Assembly (NCBI GenBank): GCA_039030915.1
Contig: JBCCDG010000001.1
Span: 45,194-109,193, forward strand
Reading direction: 5' to 3'
DNA from: Thermohalobaculum sp039030915
Lineage (GTDB): Bacteria > Pseudomonadota > Alphaproteobacteria > Rhodobacterales > Rhodobacteraceae
Length of the DNA: 64,000 nt
The notes below the pieces were generated by a model. The model saw only the letters and a program-made list of their open reading frames with translations. It made no database searches and was not told the DNA's origin. This document shows positions 18,516 through 27,377 of this stretch, piece by piece. Every line of letters starts with the position of its first letter. Within the stretch, counting starts at the first letter, position 1. A program made the translations under genes and the position numbers.

Positions 18516-19002
18516 CCACCTCGCCGAGCTCGCGGAGGGGCTGCTCACCGTCTGCGCCAAGAAGCAGCTCATGGTCTGCACGGCGGAGAGCTGTACGGGC
18601 GGGCTCATCACCGCGGTGCTGACGGACATCCCCGGCTCGTCGGCGGTGGTGGAGCGCGGCTACGTTACCTACTCGAACGAAGCGAAGACCGAGATGCTGG
18701 GCGTGCCCGCCGCTCTCATCACGCAGCATGGCGCCGTCTCCGAGCCGGTGGCCCGTGCCATGGCCAAGGGTGCCCTCGTCAGAAGCCGCGCCGACCTTGC
18801 AGTTGCCGTCACGGGCATCGCGGGTCCAGGCGGCGGGGGACCGGCCAAGCCTGAGGGCCTTGTGCATTTCGCCTGGGGCTCCAGCGTCGGCGATTTCGAG
18901 CATGAGCGCGTGGAGTTCGGCGCCCTCGGCCGCGGCGCCGTCCGCGCCGCGACGGTCGAGCACGCGCTTGCCCGCCTCCTCCAGATGGCAAAGCAGCAAT
19001 GA
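18502..19002 (+). CDS. CinA C-terminal family nicotinamide-nucleotide amidohydrolase
   Basis: This protein corresponds to the stand-alone CinA C-terminal domain (PncC type), which deamidates nicotinamide mononucleotide to nicotinate mononucleotide in NAD recycling. The 166-residue protein has the signature CTAESCTGGLI, then GYVTYSNEAKTEMLGV and AVTGIAGPGGG. There is no N-terminal CinA/MoaB-like domain. Start ATG 18502 lies inside the pgpA 3' end. The activity is inferred from the family; the domain call is strong. Confidence 0.92.
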   Translation: MDGSDHLAELAEGLLTVCAKKQLMVCTAESCTGGLITAVLTDIPGSSAVVERGYVTYSNEAKTEMLGVPAALITQHGAVSEPVARAMAKGALVRSRADLAVAVTGIAGPGGGGPAKPEGLVHFAWGSSVGDFEHERVEFGALGRGAVRAATVEHALARLLQMAKQQ

Positions 19003-19595
19003 GCGCTGCGACCAAGGCACCCGGCCTGCCCGAAGACGACCTCGACGCGATGATCGACGCTGCGTGGAAGCGCCTCGAGCGCGGGGCTGCGGACAAGCGC
19101 GCCGCCTTCAACACGCTCCAGATCGCCACGCTCGGCCCCCAGGGCTGGCCCGAGCAACGTACCGTCATCCTCCGCCGCGTGGAGACCGCCGAGCGGCGCG
19201 TGACGATCCACACGGACAGGCGCAGCGCCAAGGCCGCGGAGATCGAGGCGGACGGCCGCGTCTCCCTCCTCTTCTGGGATGCCCGTGCGAAGCTCCAGCT
19301 TCGCCTCTGGGGCCAGGCGCGGCTCCTGACCGACGACCCTCTCACCGACGAGGCGTGGGATCGTCTAACGGCGCATGGCCGTCGCATCTATCGCACGCCC
19401 GTCCCGCCCGGCCGCACGCTCCGCGCGCCGGAAGACGGCGACGGTCTGCGCGACGACGACGGTCGCAGCGTCTTCGCCGCCATCCCCATCACCGTCATGC
19501 GCCTGGAATGGCTGCACCTGCGCACCGGCGGCCATCGACGCGCCCGGTTCGAGCCGGCGGCCGAAGGCTGGCAGGGCCGCTGGCTCGGCCCCTGA
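18999..19595 (+). CDS. Pyridoxamine 5'-phosphate oxidase-like flavoprotein
   Basis: A 198-residue split-barrel FMN-binding protein of the PNPOx-like type. Typical sequence includes FNTLQIATLGPQGWPEQRTV and RRVTIHTDRRSAKAAEI, then SLLFWDARAKLQLRLWGQA. It lacks the full C-terminal dimerisation segment of true PdxH, so its substrate is not known; a flavin-dependent oxidoreductase role is the family expectation. It overlaps the CinA-like gene by 4 bp and is last in the ispDF operon, convergent with the next gene. Confidence 0.85.
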   Translation: MSAATKAPGLPEDDLDAMIDAAWKRLERGAADKRAAFNTLQIATLGPQGWPEQRTVILRRVETAERRVTIHTDRRSAKAAEIEADGRVSLLFWDARAKLQLRLWGQARLLTDDPLTDEAWDRLTAHGRRIYRTPVPPGRTLRAPEDGDGLRDDDGRSVFAAIPITVMRLEWLHLRTGGHRRARFEPAAEGWQGRWLGP

Positions 19596-19613
19596 CCGGG
19601 TCGGTCCGCGCGT

Positions 19614-20066
19614 TCAGAGACCGCAGCCCCGACGGAAGCCTTGCCGCGCCCGGCTGGTCCCGGTCATGTCCATCTCCACAACCCGCTCTCCGCCCGGCGC
19701 AGTGAGCGTCAGCGTGGCACCTTGCGCGAACCGGTCGAGGATCGCGCCGTTCGTCAGCCAGCGCGCGACGAAGGCACCGTCCGCGGCGTCATAGTGGCCA
19801 TCGATCGGGTACGTATGCACCTCGCCGTTGCCCATCGCGATCCGAAGCGTCATAGAACCGCTGCCGTCGTCGACACTGCGCATCCCGGCGAACGGCCCGC
19901 CAGACACCGTCACGTAGAGCGATGCATTCTCGGCTATGCAGGCGATGCGGACCGTCACGCCGCCCGACGCCGCGACCGCCGAGCCACCGCGCACCGCGAC
20001 GCTGTGCTGCCACGCTGCTGCGGCCGGGCCGGCATAGAGGAGGGCGAGAAGGAGAACGAACCGCAT
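19614..20066 (-). CDS. Secreted/periplasmic hypothetical protein, 150 aa
   Basis: The protein starts with a clear signal peptide (MRFVLLLALLYAGPAAAAWQ), with cleavage expected after the Ala run. The mature part looks beta-rich (GGVTVRIACIAENASLYVTV, YPIDGHYDAADGAFVARWL). Two Cys remain in the mature protein. I do not recognise a family. It is convergent with the flavoprotein gene, 18 bp away, and lies downstream of the COQ10-like gene on the same strand. Confidence 0.72.
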   Translation of the reverse strand: MRFVLLLALLYAGPAAAAWQHSVAVRGGSAVAASGGVTVRIACIAENASLYVTVSGGPFAGMRSVDDGSGSMTLRIAMGNGEVHTYPIDGHYDAADGAFVARWLTNGAILDRFAQGATLTLTAPGGERVVEMDMTGTSRARQGFRRGCGL

Positions 20067-20159
20067 GGCGCCGCTCCGATGGGTCAGGACCGTGCGAAGA
20101 AGGTAGGGGCGACCAGCCTACAGGTCGATCCGGCCATGCCCTCTCTCGTCTCGCCCTCC

Positions 20160-20642
20160 TCAATGCGGGGCGGCGTAAGAGGCGTCCTCGGGTGCACCGT
20201 AGATCTCGGCTGCCCGGCGTTCGAAGGCGCGCACTATCCGCTGCATCGCCTCGTTGAAGACAAGACCGACCACCGATTGCAGCGCACGGCTCTTGAGCTC
20301 GAAATCCACATAGAAATCGACCTCGCAGCGCCCGCCCGGCCGTTCCTTGAACTCCCAGTGATTGTTGAGATAGCGGAAGGGTCCGTCGAGATACTCGACA
20401 TCGATGACCAGGCGCTCGGGATCCAGCGTGACCCGGCTGCCGAACTTCTCGCGAAAGACCTTGAAGGAGATGACGAGGTCCGCGTCGATCTGCTCACGCC
20501 CGTCCTCCAGCGTCTCGCGTTTGCGCACCCGGCAGGCCGCACACCAGGGCAGAAACTTCGGATACTCCCCGATATCCGCCACCAGCGTATAGAGCTGGTC
20601 TGGCGTGTAAGGCAGCACCTTCTTCTCCGCATGCGTCGGCAT
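20160..20642 (-). CDS. COQ10/RatA-like START-domain protein
   Basis: A 160-residue member of the COQ10-type polyketide cyclase/START family, thought to bind ubiquinone or a similar lipid for respiration; the bacterial members are often labelled RatA. Typical sequence: LYTLVADIGEYPKFLPWC near the N terminus, and LNNHWEFKERPGGRCEVDFY. ATG 20642 is chosen because GGGAGAG lies just upstream, although the frame is open 35 codons further. In many alphaproteobacteria this gene lies next to lipA; here one ABC-type membrane gene intervenes. Confidence 0.9.
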   Translation of the reverse strand: MPTHAEKKVLPYTPDQLYTLVADIGEYPKFLPWCAACRVRKRETLEDGREQIDADLVISFKVFREKFGSRVTLDPERLVIDVEYLDGPFRYLNNHWEFKERPGGRCEVDFYVDFELKSRALQSVVGLVFNEAMQRIVRAFERRAAEIYGAPEDASYAAPH

Positions 20643-20809
20643 ACGCTTCTCTCCCGCGCCGCGGCTCTCCGCGGCCGCTACTCGCCTTCTCCGCCTAGCG
20701 CGAACCGGGCGCCGGGGCCAGCCCGCGACCCGTCGCCTTCCCGCCACGCCGGTCGCCCTCCGTCAAGGCCGGAACTTGATAAGCGGCAATTCTTTCTAGC
20801 TTACGCGCG

Positions 20810-21799
20810 ATGGAAGTGATCGGGCCGCGTTCCGTCGAACGCACAGGCGACAACTCGCCGGCAAAAACCCTCGCAGGCTATGTCTGGCGTATGAGCGGAT
20901 GGCATCAGGTGGCAGCCTCCGTTCTCGCGCTCGGCGTGGCCGCGCTTTCGCTCGCACCGCTCGAGCTGCAGCGCCGCGTCATCGACAACGCCATCGCCGA
21001 GAAGGACGAGGACCTGCTCGTCACCCTCGCGATCGTCTACCTCGCCGCAGTGCTGCTGCACCGCGTGCTGCGTTACAGCCTCGTCGTCTTTCAGGGATGG
21101 CTGTCCGAAAGCGCCACGCGCTACAGCCGCCGCCACATATCGCGCCTGCTCTGCGCGAAGTCGGGGGACGAGGACGGCGTCAAGGAGCCTGGCCGCGCAG
21201 TCTCCGTCCTCGGAGGAGAGCTCGACCGGCTGGGCGGCTATGTCGGCGAGGTGCCGAGCCAGGCCGTCTCGGGCATTGCGACGCTGCTCGGCACGGGGCT
21301 CTACATGGCCCTCGTGCAGCCCAAGGTCGCGCTCATCGGCTTCGTGCTCCTCCTGCCCCAGATTATACTCGTCCCGCTCATGCAGCAGCGTCTCAATCGG
21401 CTGAACGAGAAGCATGTGGAGGGCATCCGCGAGCTGGGCGACGACGTGGCGGAGATGGGCAACAGCGTCGAGCTCGCCGAGCCGCTTCTGCGCATCTATC
21501 GCGTGCGCATGCGCATCCACATCTGGAAGGGGCTCATGAAGTCCCTTCTCGGCCTCGCAAGCCATCTCGCGCCGCTGGGCATCCTCGTTTGGGGTGGCAT
21601 GCTGGTCCTGGACGGCGAAACCAGCCTCGGCGTCGTCGTCGCCTTCGTGAACGGTTTCGAGCGGATGCAATCGCCCGCCAAGGAGTTGGTGAAGCTCTAC
21701 CGCCAGACCGCGAACGCCACGGTGCAGCATCGCATGGTCGCGAGCTGGATCACCGAAGGCGGCATTCCGGACGATCTGCCTCCGCCGAAGAAGGTCTGA
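20810..21799 (+). CDS. ABC exporter transmembrane domain without ATPase
   Basis: A 329-residue protein that looks like the six-helix membrane domain of a type I ABC exporter. Hydrophobic helices are at about residues 33-52, 70-90, 140-160, 165-185 and 245-275, with a coupling-helix-like stretch (LGGELDRLGGYVGEVPSQ). Sequence stops at ASWITEGGIPDDLPPPKKV, where an exporter would enter its nucleotide-binding domain; no Walker A, signature or Walker B motif follows, and there is no remnant before lipA. It may pair with an ATPase encoded elsewhere, or act without one. It is divergent from the COQ10-like gene. Confidence 0.8.
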   Translation: MEVIGPRSVERTGDNSPAKTLAGYVWRMSGWHQVAASVLALGVAALSLAPLELQRRVIDNAIAEKDEDLLVTLAIVYLAAVLLHRVLRYSLVVFQGWLSESATRYSRRHISRLLCAKSGDEDGVKEPGRAVSVLGGELDRLGGYVGEVPSQAVSGIATLLGTGLYMALVQPKVALIGFVLLLPQIILVPLMQQRLNRLNEKHVEGIRELGDDVAEMGNSVELAEPLLRIYRVRMRIHIWKGLMKSLLGLASHLAPLGILVWGGMLVLDGETSLGVVVAFVNGFERMQSPAKELVKLYRQTANATVQHRMVASWITEGGIPDDLPPPKKV

Positions 21800-21834
21800 G
21801 CCGAGCCCGGGCCGATGCGGCTCGCCCTCGCGTC

Positions 21835-22839
21835 CTAGACCGCCTTTGCCGCCCGGGCGGCGCGAAGCCGGGCGAAGTCGTCGCCGGCATGATAGCTTGA
21901 GCGTGTCAGCGGCGTCGCGGAGACCATGAGGAAGCCCTTGGCATAGGCCGCCTTCTCATAGGCCGCGAAAGCGTCCGGCGTGATATACTCCGCCACACGG
22001 TGATGCTTGGGCGTCGGCTGCAGGTATTGCCCGATGGTCAGAAAGTCGACATCCGCCGCGCGCATGTCGTCCATCACCTGCAGGACTTCCTCGCGCCGTT
22101 CCCCGAGGCCAACCATCAGGCCGGACTTTGTGAAGGACTGCGGATCGAGCTCCTTCACCCGCTGCAGAAGCCTCAGCGAGTGGAAGTACCGCGCGCCCGG
22201 CCGCACTTCGGTGTAAAGGCCCGGCACCGTCTCAAGGTTGTGGTTGAAGACGTCCGGCTGCGCCTCGACAACCTCCTCCAGCGCGCTTTCGGGACAGCGG
22301 AGGAAATCGGGCGTCAGCACCTCGATGGTCGTGTCGGGGCAGCGCCGGCGCACCGCGCGGATCGTCTGTGCGATATGTCCGGCCCCGCCATCGGGAAGAT
22401 CGTCCCGGTCGACCGAGGTGACGACTACGTGGTTCAGCCCCAGCTTTGCCACCGCATCCGCAACCCGCGCAGGCTCGAACACATCGAGCGCATCGGGCCG
22501 ACCCGTGGCGACGTTGCAGAAGGTGCAGCCGCGGGTACAGATCTCGCCCATGATCATCATGGTCGCGTGGCCCTGGCTCCAGCACTCGCCCACATTCGGG
22601 CAGCCCGCCTCTTCGCAGACCGTGACAAGCTTGTGCTCACGTATGATGTCGCGGGTCTGGCGATAGCCCTCGGAGGTGGGCGCCTTCACGCGGATCCAGG
22701 GCGGCTTCGCAGGGCTCGCATTGTCCGCGCGATGGGCCTTCTCAGGGTGTCGGCCAGCCCGATCCTTCAGGTCGCGCGCCTTCTTCGTCCGCCCCTTGAT
22801 CTCTTCTCGATCTCCAGCGCCGGTGTCGGTCGTCGTCAT
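21835..22839 (-). CDS. lipA: Lipoyl synthase
   Basis: LipA is a radical SAM enzyme that inserts two sulfurs into octanoyl groups to make lipoate for 2-oxoacid dehydrogenases. Auxiliary cluster cysteines are Cys75, Cys80 and Cys86 (CEEAGCPNVGEC); radical SAM cysteines are Cys101, Cys105 and Cys108 (CTRGCTFC). Start ATG 22839 is preferred to the ATG four codons upstream because GGAGGAG lies between them. The first 45 residues are a polar extension before the conserved core. Convergent with the ABC-type membrane gene. Confidence 0.97.
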   Translation of the reverse strand: MTTTDTGAGDREEIKGRTKKARDLKDRAGRHPEKAHRADNASPAKPPWIRVKAPTSEGYRQTRDIIREHKLVTVCEEAGCPNVGECWSQGHATMMIMGEICTRGCTFCNVATGRPDALDVFEPARVADAVAKLGLNHVVVTSVDRDDLPDGGAGHIAQTIRAVRRRCPDTTIEVLTPDFLRCPESALEEVVEAQPDVFNHNLETVPGLYTEVRPGARYFHSLRLLQRVKELDPQSFTKSGLMVGLGERREEVLQVMDDMRAADVDFLTIGQYLQPTPKHHRVAEYITPDAFAAYEKAAYAKGFLMVSATPLTRSSYHAGDDFARLRAARAAKAV

Positions 22840-23022
22840 GGGCTCCTCCATAACGAGGATATAACAGCGCGGCGCCCGTTCTTCGAGGTGTCAATTCCGC
22901 CTGCCGGTTCGTCCGCCCAGGAATGCGCCGATAGAACGCATTTCGGAACGAAACGAGCGGGAAGCCCTTGAAGAGTGACAGAACCGCTCTCCTTTTCAGC
23001 GACCGAGATAGCGGAGACATCG

Positions 23023-23313
23023 ATGAACATGACGCCTGACAGCGAGCAGTTCGTGACCGGCAAGGGTAAGACCGCCAAGCGGCCGAACTGGATCGAGAAG
23101 AACCATTCCGCCGCGGCCGCGCACAATGCAAAGCCGTTTCCCATCATCGGCGACCGTCCGCTCTTGCACGGCGACGCCAAGACCATCGCGTCGTCGAGCG
23201 CCGAGGTGAAGGAGGCGTTCAAGGACATTCCGACGCGTCTCGCGCTCGCGGGCTGTTATATGATCTTCTGGGGCACTGCCGCGGCGATTGCGATCGGCCT
23301 CTATCTGGGCTGA
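23023..23313 (+). CDS. Small single-span membrane protein, 96 aa
   Basis: Start ATG 23023 has GGAGA five bases upstream; an in-frame ATG at 22975 has no such site. The N-terminal 65 residues are polar and lysine-rich (TGKGKTAKRPNWIEKNHS), and one hydrophobic segment lies at the end (LALAGCYMIFWGTAAAIAIG). A cytoplasmic N terminus with a C-terminal anchor is expected. Family unknown. It precedes the VIT1-like transporter by 69 bp on the same strand, but no functional link is shown. Confidence 0.65.
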   Translation: MNMTPDSEQFVTGKGKTAKRPNWIEKNHSAAAAHNAKPFPIIGDRPLLHGDAKTIASSSAEVKEAFKDIPTRLALAGCYMIFWGTAAAIAIGLYLG

Positions 23314-23382
23314 TCTTCCTAGGCATCGCGCCTACCCGCGGAGCCATGGTTCAGCATCGTCGCCCGCGAGGGAGACGATGCC

Positions 23383-24114
23383 ATGGACGAGAACACCGCC
23401 GGCCTGTACCGCCTGCACCAGAGCCGCGCCGAGGGCCTCTCGCGGTTCCTCAAGGAATTTGTCTACGGCGGCAATGACGGGATCGTAACGACCTTTGCCG
23501 TTGTCGCGGGCTTCGCCGGCGCCGGGTCGGAAGATGTAGGCCGCATCGGCGCGGTCGCTGTCCTCCTCTTCGGTCTCGCCAACCTGCTCGCCGATGCGTC
23601 CGCCATGGGGCTCGGCGCCTTCCTCTCCGCCAGATCCGAGCAGCATCGCTACAGCGCACTCCGTGCCCGCATCATGGCGGAGATCGAACGGGGTCGCGGG
23701 CTGACGGACGAGCTGCGCGCCGTTCTCCGGTCACGCGGGCTTTCGGATCGCGACACCGATACGCTGGGGACCACGCTCGAGCGCGCGCCGGAGCTTCTCG
23801 CCGATCTTCGCCTCCATTACGGCGCCGGGCTCGCCGATCCCGCCGGAGACAGCGCGCTGGCGAGGGGCATTGCGACCTTCACCGCCTTCATCCTCTTCGG
23901 CGCGATCCCGCTGGCCCCTTACTTCCTGCTGCCGCCCGACACCGGGACGTTCGGCATCTCCGTGGCCGCCACCGCCGGCGCGCTCGCAGCGCTGGGCATT
24001 CTCCGCTGGTCCGTGACGCGGGAGCCGCTCTGGCGCGCATTGGGCGAGACGATACTGATCGGCGGGGTCTGCGCGCTCATCGCCTTTACGGTCGGGCTCA
24101 CCTTCCGGGCCTGA
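23383..24114 (+). CDS. VIT1/CCC1-family iron/manganese transporter
   Basis: A 243-residue member of the VIT1/CCC1 family that exports Fe2+ or Mn2+ from the cytoplasm. Family signature FLKEFVYGGNDGIVTTFAVVAG is in the first helix, then NLLADASAMGLGAFLS in the second, a cytoplasmic acidic and charged linker (about residues 90-150), and three further helices. Start ATG 23383 follows GGGAGA. The metal is not determined by sequence. Confidence 0.9.
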   Translation: MDENTAGLYRLHQSRAEGLSRFLKEFVYGGNDGIVTTFAVVAGFAGAGSEDVGRIGAVAVLLFGLANLLADASAMGLGAFLSARSEQHRYSALRARIMAEIERGRGLTDELRAVLRSRGLSDRDTDTLGTTLERAPELLADLRLHYGAGLADPAGDSALARGIATFTAFILFGAIPLAPYFLLPPDTGTFGISVAATAGALAALGILRWSVTREPLWRALGETILIGGVCALIAFTVGLTFRA

Positions 24115-24156
24115 CAGACGGTTGAGGGCGGCGCGCGCTCCGTCTATCCCGGGCGG

Positions 24157-25530
24157 ATGACAGAACCGATCCACATCATCGGCGGTGGCATGGCCGGCAG
24201 CGAGGCCGCCTGGGCCGCCGCAAATCTCGGCATTCCCGTCGTGCTGCACGAGATGCGGCCGGAGGTGCAGACCTTCGCGCATCAGACCCAGGGGCTTGCG
24301 GAGCTCGTCTGCTCCAACTCCTTCCGCTCAGACGATCACGAAACGAACGCCGTCGGCCTTCTCCACGAGGAAATGCGCCGCGCGGGCTCGATCATGATGT
24401 CGGCCGCGACGCTCGCGCAGGTACCTGCCGGCAGCGCGCTGGCAGTCGATCGAGAGGTTTTCTCGGCGGAGGTCACGCGCCGCTTGGAGGCGCATCCCCT
24501 CATCACCATCTCCCGCGGAGAGATCGCGGGCCTGCCGCCAGAGGACTGGTCGAGCGTCATCGTCGCGACCGGCCCTCTTACCTCCCCCGCCCTCGCCGAG
24601 GCGATCCGGGGCCTTACGGGCGAGGAAAGCCTTGCCTTCTTCGACGCCATCGCGCCCATCGTCCATGCCGACAGCGTGGATATGAGCCGCGCCTGGTTCC
24701 AGTCCCGCTACGACAAGGGCGAGACGGAGGAGGAGCGCACCGCCTACCTCAACTGCCCCATGGACGAGGCGCAGTATAACCGCTTCATCGACGCGTTGCT
24801 CGCAGCACCCAAAACGGAGTTCAAGGAGTGGGAGCGCGACACGCCCTATTTCGAGGGCTGCCTGCCCATCGAGGTCATGGCCGAGCGCGGGCGCGAGACA
24901 CTGCGCTGGGGTCCGCTCAAGCCCGTGGGCCTCACCAATCCGCATCAGCCGGACCGCAAGCCCCACGCGGTCGTCCAGCTGCGCCGCGAGAATCGGCTCG
25001 GCACGCTCTACAATCTCGTCGGCTTCCAGACGAAGCTGAAATACGGTGCGCAAGCTGAGGTCCTCGGCCTCATTCCGGGATTGGAAAACGCCCGCTTCGC
25101 GCGGCTCGGCGGTATACACCGCAACACTTTTCTCAACAGTCCCAGGCTCTTGGACGCCACAATGCGCCTCAGCGCACAGCCGCGCCTCCGCTTCGCCGGA
25201 CAGATCACGGGCGTGGAGGGCTATGTCGAAAGCGGCGCGATGGGCATCCTCGCCGGCCGCTTCGCCGCCTTCGAGCGGCTCGTCCGCCCACTCGCCCCAC
25301 CGCCGCGGGAGACGGCGATGGGCGCGCTTCTCGCGCACATCACGGGCGACGCAGAGGCCGAGACCTTCCAGCCGATGAACGTCAATTTCGGCCTCTTCCC
25401 CCCGCTCGCGGAGGCACGCAAGGGACGTAGGGGCAAGCGGGAGCGCGCGATGGGCTATACCGACCGCGCGAAGGCGGCCTTCGATGCCTGGCTCGGCGAA
25501 ACCGGCGCGCCCTGCGCCCCTGCGGCTTGA
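24157..25530 (+). CDS. trmFO: Methylenetetrahydrofolate-tRNA-(uracil-5-)-methyltransferase TrmFO
   Basis: TrmFO is a flavoprotein that methylates U54 of tRNA using methylenetetrahydrofolate. The 457-residue protein starts with the FAD-binding motif IIGGGMAGSEAAWAAANLG and contains VCSNSFRSD, FFDAIAPIV, YFEGCLPIEVMAERG, GPLKPVGL and NLVGFQTKLKYGAQ, all characteristic of the family. Start ATG 24157 is the family start. It stands 42 bp after the transporter gene. Confidence 0.97.
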   Translation: MTEPIHIIGGGMAGSEAAWAAANLGIPVVLHEMRPEVQTFAHQTQGLAELVCSNSFRSDDHETNAVGLLHEEMRRAGSIMMSAATLAQVPAGSALAVDREVFSAEVTRRLEAHPLITISRGEIAGLPPEDWSSVIVATGPLTSPALAEAIRGLTGEESLAFFDAIAPIVHADSVDMSRAWFQSRYDKGETEEERTAYLNCPMDEAQYNRFIDALLAAPKTEFKEWERDTPYFEGCLPIEVMAERGRETLRWGPLKPVGLTNPHQPDRKPHAVVQLRRENRLGTLYNLVGFQTKLKYGAQAEVLGLIPGLENARFARLGGIHRNTFLNSPRLLDATMRLSAQPRLRFAGQITGVEGYVESGAMGILAGRFAAFERLVRPLAPPPRETAMGALLAHITGDAEAETFQPMNVNFGLFPPLAEARKGRRGKRERAMGYTDRAKAAFDAWLGETGAPCAPAA

Positions 25531-25564
25531 CGGCGGCTTGCCCTCCGAATCGCTCTCTGTGTTA

Positions 25565-25590
25565 GTTTGCGACATGAAGATGTCGCAAAC
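25565..25590. promoter_or_regulatory. Perfect 26-bp inverted repeat, putative operator
   Basis: GTTTGCGACAT-GAAG-ATGTCGCAAAC has perfect 11-bp arms around a 4-base spacer. It overlaps the downstream end of a plausible promoter (TTGCCC at 25538-25543, 16 bp, TGTTAG at 25560-25565) and lies 21 bp before the methyltransferase ATG. Such a site fits a repressor operator of the TetR/MarR kind or an mRNA hairpin. The regulator is unknown. Confidence 0.55.
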
Positions 25591-25611
25591 GGCACAGGGA
25601 GATTAAGATCC

Positions 25612-26238
25612 ATGACCGCTCAGGAAACGCGAAAGCGGCTCGATACCGTCTACGGCGTCTCCGGCCCGGAAGCGACGCGCAGCTTTTACGACGACTGGGC
25701 CGCGAGCTACGACGACGAGCTTGGCGAGCACGCCTATGTCACGCCCGAGCGGTGCGCTGCCGCACTCGCGGCCCATGCTTCGGATCGCGCGCAGCCCGTG
25801 GCCGATTTCGCCTGTGGCACCGGGCTCTCCGGTGCGGCGCTGCGGGATGCGGGCTTCACCACCATCGACGGGTTCGACCTCTCGCCCGGCATGCTCGACA
25901 AGGCCCGCGCCCTCGGCATCTATCGCAACCTCGCCGTTGCAGATCTTTCCAAGCCCCTGAAACTAAAGGCTGGCGTTTACGCCAACGCCGCTGCGGTCGG
26001 CTGCATCACCACTGACTACATGCCCGTCACGGTGATCGACGATATCCTCGGCAAGCTACCCAAGGGCGGCTGCTTCGTCTTCTCCGTTAATGACCGCGCC
26101 GCGGCGGACAGACGGATCGAGGGGCGCATCAACGAACTCATCGACTGCGGCTGGGCGGAGCTTCTGCACAGCGAGCACGGCGACCACATCCCGAAGATCG
26201 GCCTCGGCGCTACGGTCTACGTGCTGCGACGGCGCTGA
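25612..26238 (+). CDS. Class I SAM-dependent methyltransferase
   Basis: A 208-residue Rossmann-fold methyltransferase with motif I VADFACGTGLSGAAL, the acidic loop GFDLSPGMLDKA and the post-motif segment NAAAVGCITTDY. N-terminal SFYDDWAASYDDEL is common to small-molecule methyltransferases of this type. The substrate is unknown. ATG 25612 is used; an in-frame ATG upstream at 25567 falls inside the palindrome. The start and palindrome suggest regulated expression. Confidence 0.85.
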   Translation: MTAQETRKRLDTVYGVSGPEATRSFYDDWAASYDDELGEHAYVTPERCAAALAAHASDRAQPVADFACGTGLSGAALRDAGFTTIDGFDLSPGMLDKARALGIYRNLAVADLSKPLKLKAGVYANAAAVGCITTDYMPVTVIDDILGKLPKGGCFVFSVNDRAAADRRIEGRINELIDCGWAELLHSEHGDHIPKIGLGATVYVLRRR

Positions 26239-26298
26239 CCGCTTCTCATCCCCCCGCCCGCATGGCATGCTTCCGCAGGGGACATCTCGGAGGGGATC

Positions 26299-27300
26299 AT
26301 GCAGTTCGGGCAGAGCCTGTCGCGTGCAGCGATCGCGACGGCGTTATTCATCTTGACCTTTACGGCAGGTTCGGCCGCACGGGCCGAATACAATCCGTGC
26401 GATTTCTCGGGCGGGGACGAAGCCTGCAAGGTCCAGGGCGGGGAGTACCGCGTCCTGAAGCCGGCGGGCGAGGGACCCTTCCCGGTCCTCGTCTATCTCC
26501 ACGGCTCCCTCGGCGAGGCGGACCTCGTCTACAAGAACGCCGCGATCCGCCAAGCCATCGTCGACAGGGGCTATGTCCTGCTCGTTCCTCGCGCGCTCGA
26601 CGTGGTGAACTATACCGTCGGCCGCGGCACCGGCTGGTCGCTCCGCTCGCGCGGCACCCATCCGCGGGACGATATCGGCTTCATCCGCAACGTGCTTTCG
26701 CATGTGGAGCGGGAGTACCGGATCGACCGGCGCCGCGTGCTCTTTGCAGGGCAGTCCGACGGCGGCTTCCTGATCTGGGAGATCGCGTGCCACGAGCCCG
26801 GCATGGCAGCCGCCTATGCGAGCCATGCGGGCAGCTATGGCGGCCCCCTGCCCGCCAGCTGCGCCTCCCCCGCCCGTTTCCTCCAGACCCATGGCCAGCG
26901 CGACAGCATCGTGCCCTTCGAGGCGGAACGAATGTCGCCGGACGGGCGGCGCCTCTCCTCGGCCAACCCGCTCGAGGGGCTTGATCTCCTTGCCCATTCC
27001 AATGGCTGCGAGACCTTCGATGAGGCGAATGTCGCACGTTATCAGGGGTTTGAGCGGCGAAGCTGGCGGAGCTGTCAGGGCGGTGCCTCGCTCGAATACT
27101 GGGTGCATGGCGGCGGGCACGGCTATCCGCGGCACTGGCTCTCGGCCGTGCTGGACTGGTTTGAGGGCTTCGATTTCGAACCGCCGAAGCCCGGCCAGCG
27201 CGTTGTCCGCCGTGTCGGCCAGCCGAGCGAGGCGCGTGCCGGCCGGTTCAAGGCCGTCTCGGGGGCATCGAACCGCTTCAAGACCATCCCCAGCGACTGA
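26299..27300 (+). CDS. Secreted alpha/beta hydrolase, PHB-depolymerase/esterase-like
   Basis: A 333-residue exported hydrolase. A signal peptide spans about residues 1-29 (ATALFILTFTAGSAARAEY). The oxyanion region is VYLHGSLGEAD. The nucleophile elbow is GQSDGG, and an acid/His pair is suggested by HGQRDSIVPFE and HGGGHGYPRHW, the arrangement of poly(3-hydroxybutyrate) depolymerase-like esterases. Paired Cys suggest disulfides. GGAGGGGATC precedes the ATG. The substrate is not clear from sequence. Confidence 0.82.
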   Translation: MQFGQSLSRAAIATALFILTFTAGSAARAEYNPCDFSGGDEACKVQGGEYRVLKPAGEGPFPVLVYLHGSLGEADLVYKNAAIRQAIVDRGYVLLVPRALDVVNYTVGRGTGWSLRSRGTHPRDDIGFIRNVLSHVEREYRIDRRRVLFAGQSDGGFLIWEIACHEPGMAAAYASHAGSYGGPLPASCASPARFLQTHGQRDSIVPFEAERMSPDGRRLSSANPLEGLDLLAHSNGCETFDEANVARYQGFERRSWRSCQGGASLEYWVHGGGHGYPRHWLSAVLDWFEGFDFEPPKPGQRVVRRVGQPSEARAGRFKAVSGASNRFKTIPSD

Positions 27301-27377
27301 ACGGGCGCAGGCAGGGATGTCTCGCGGCCTGCGCGGCCGACATCATCGCCGTTGGCGCTCACGGCTCTCCCGCAATG

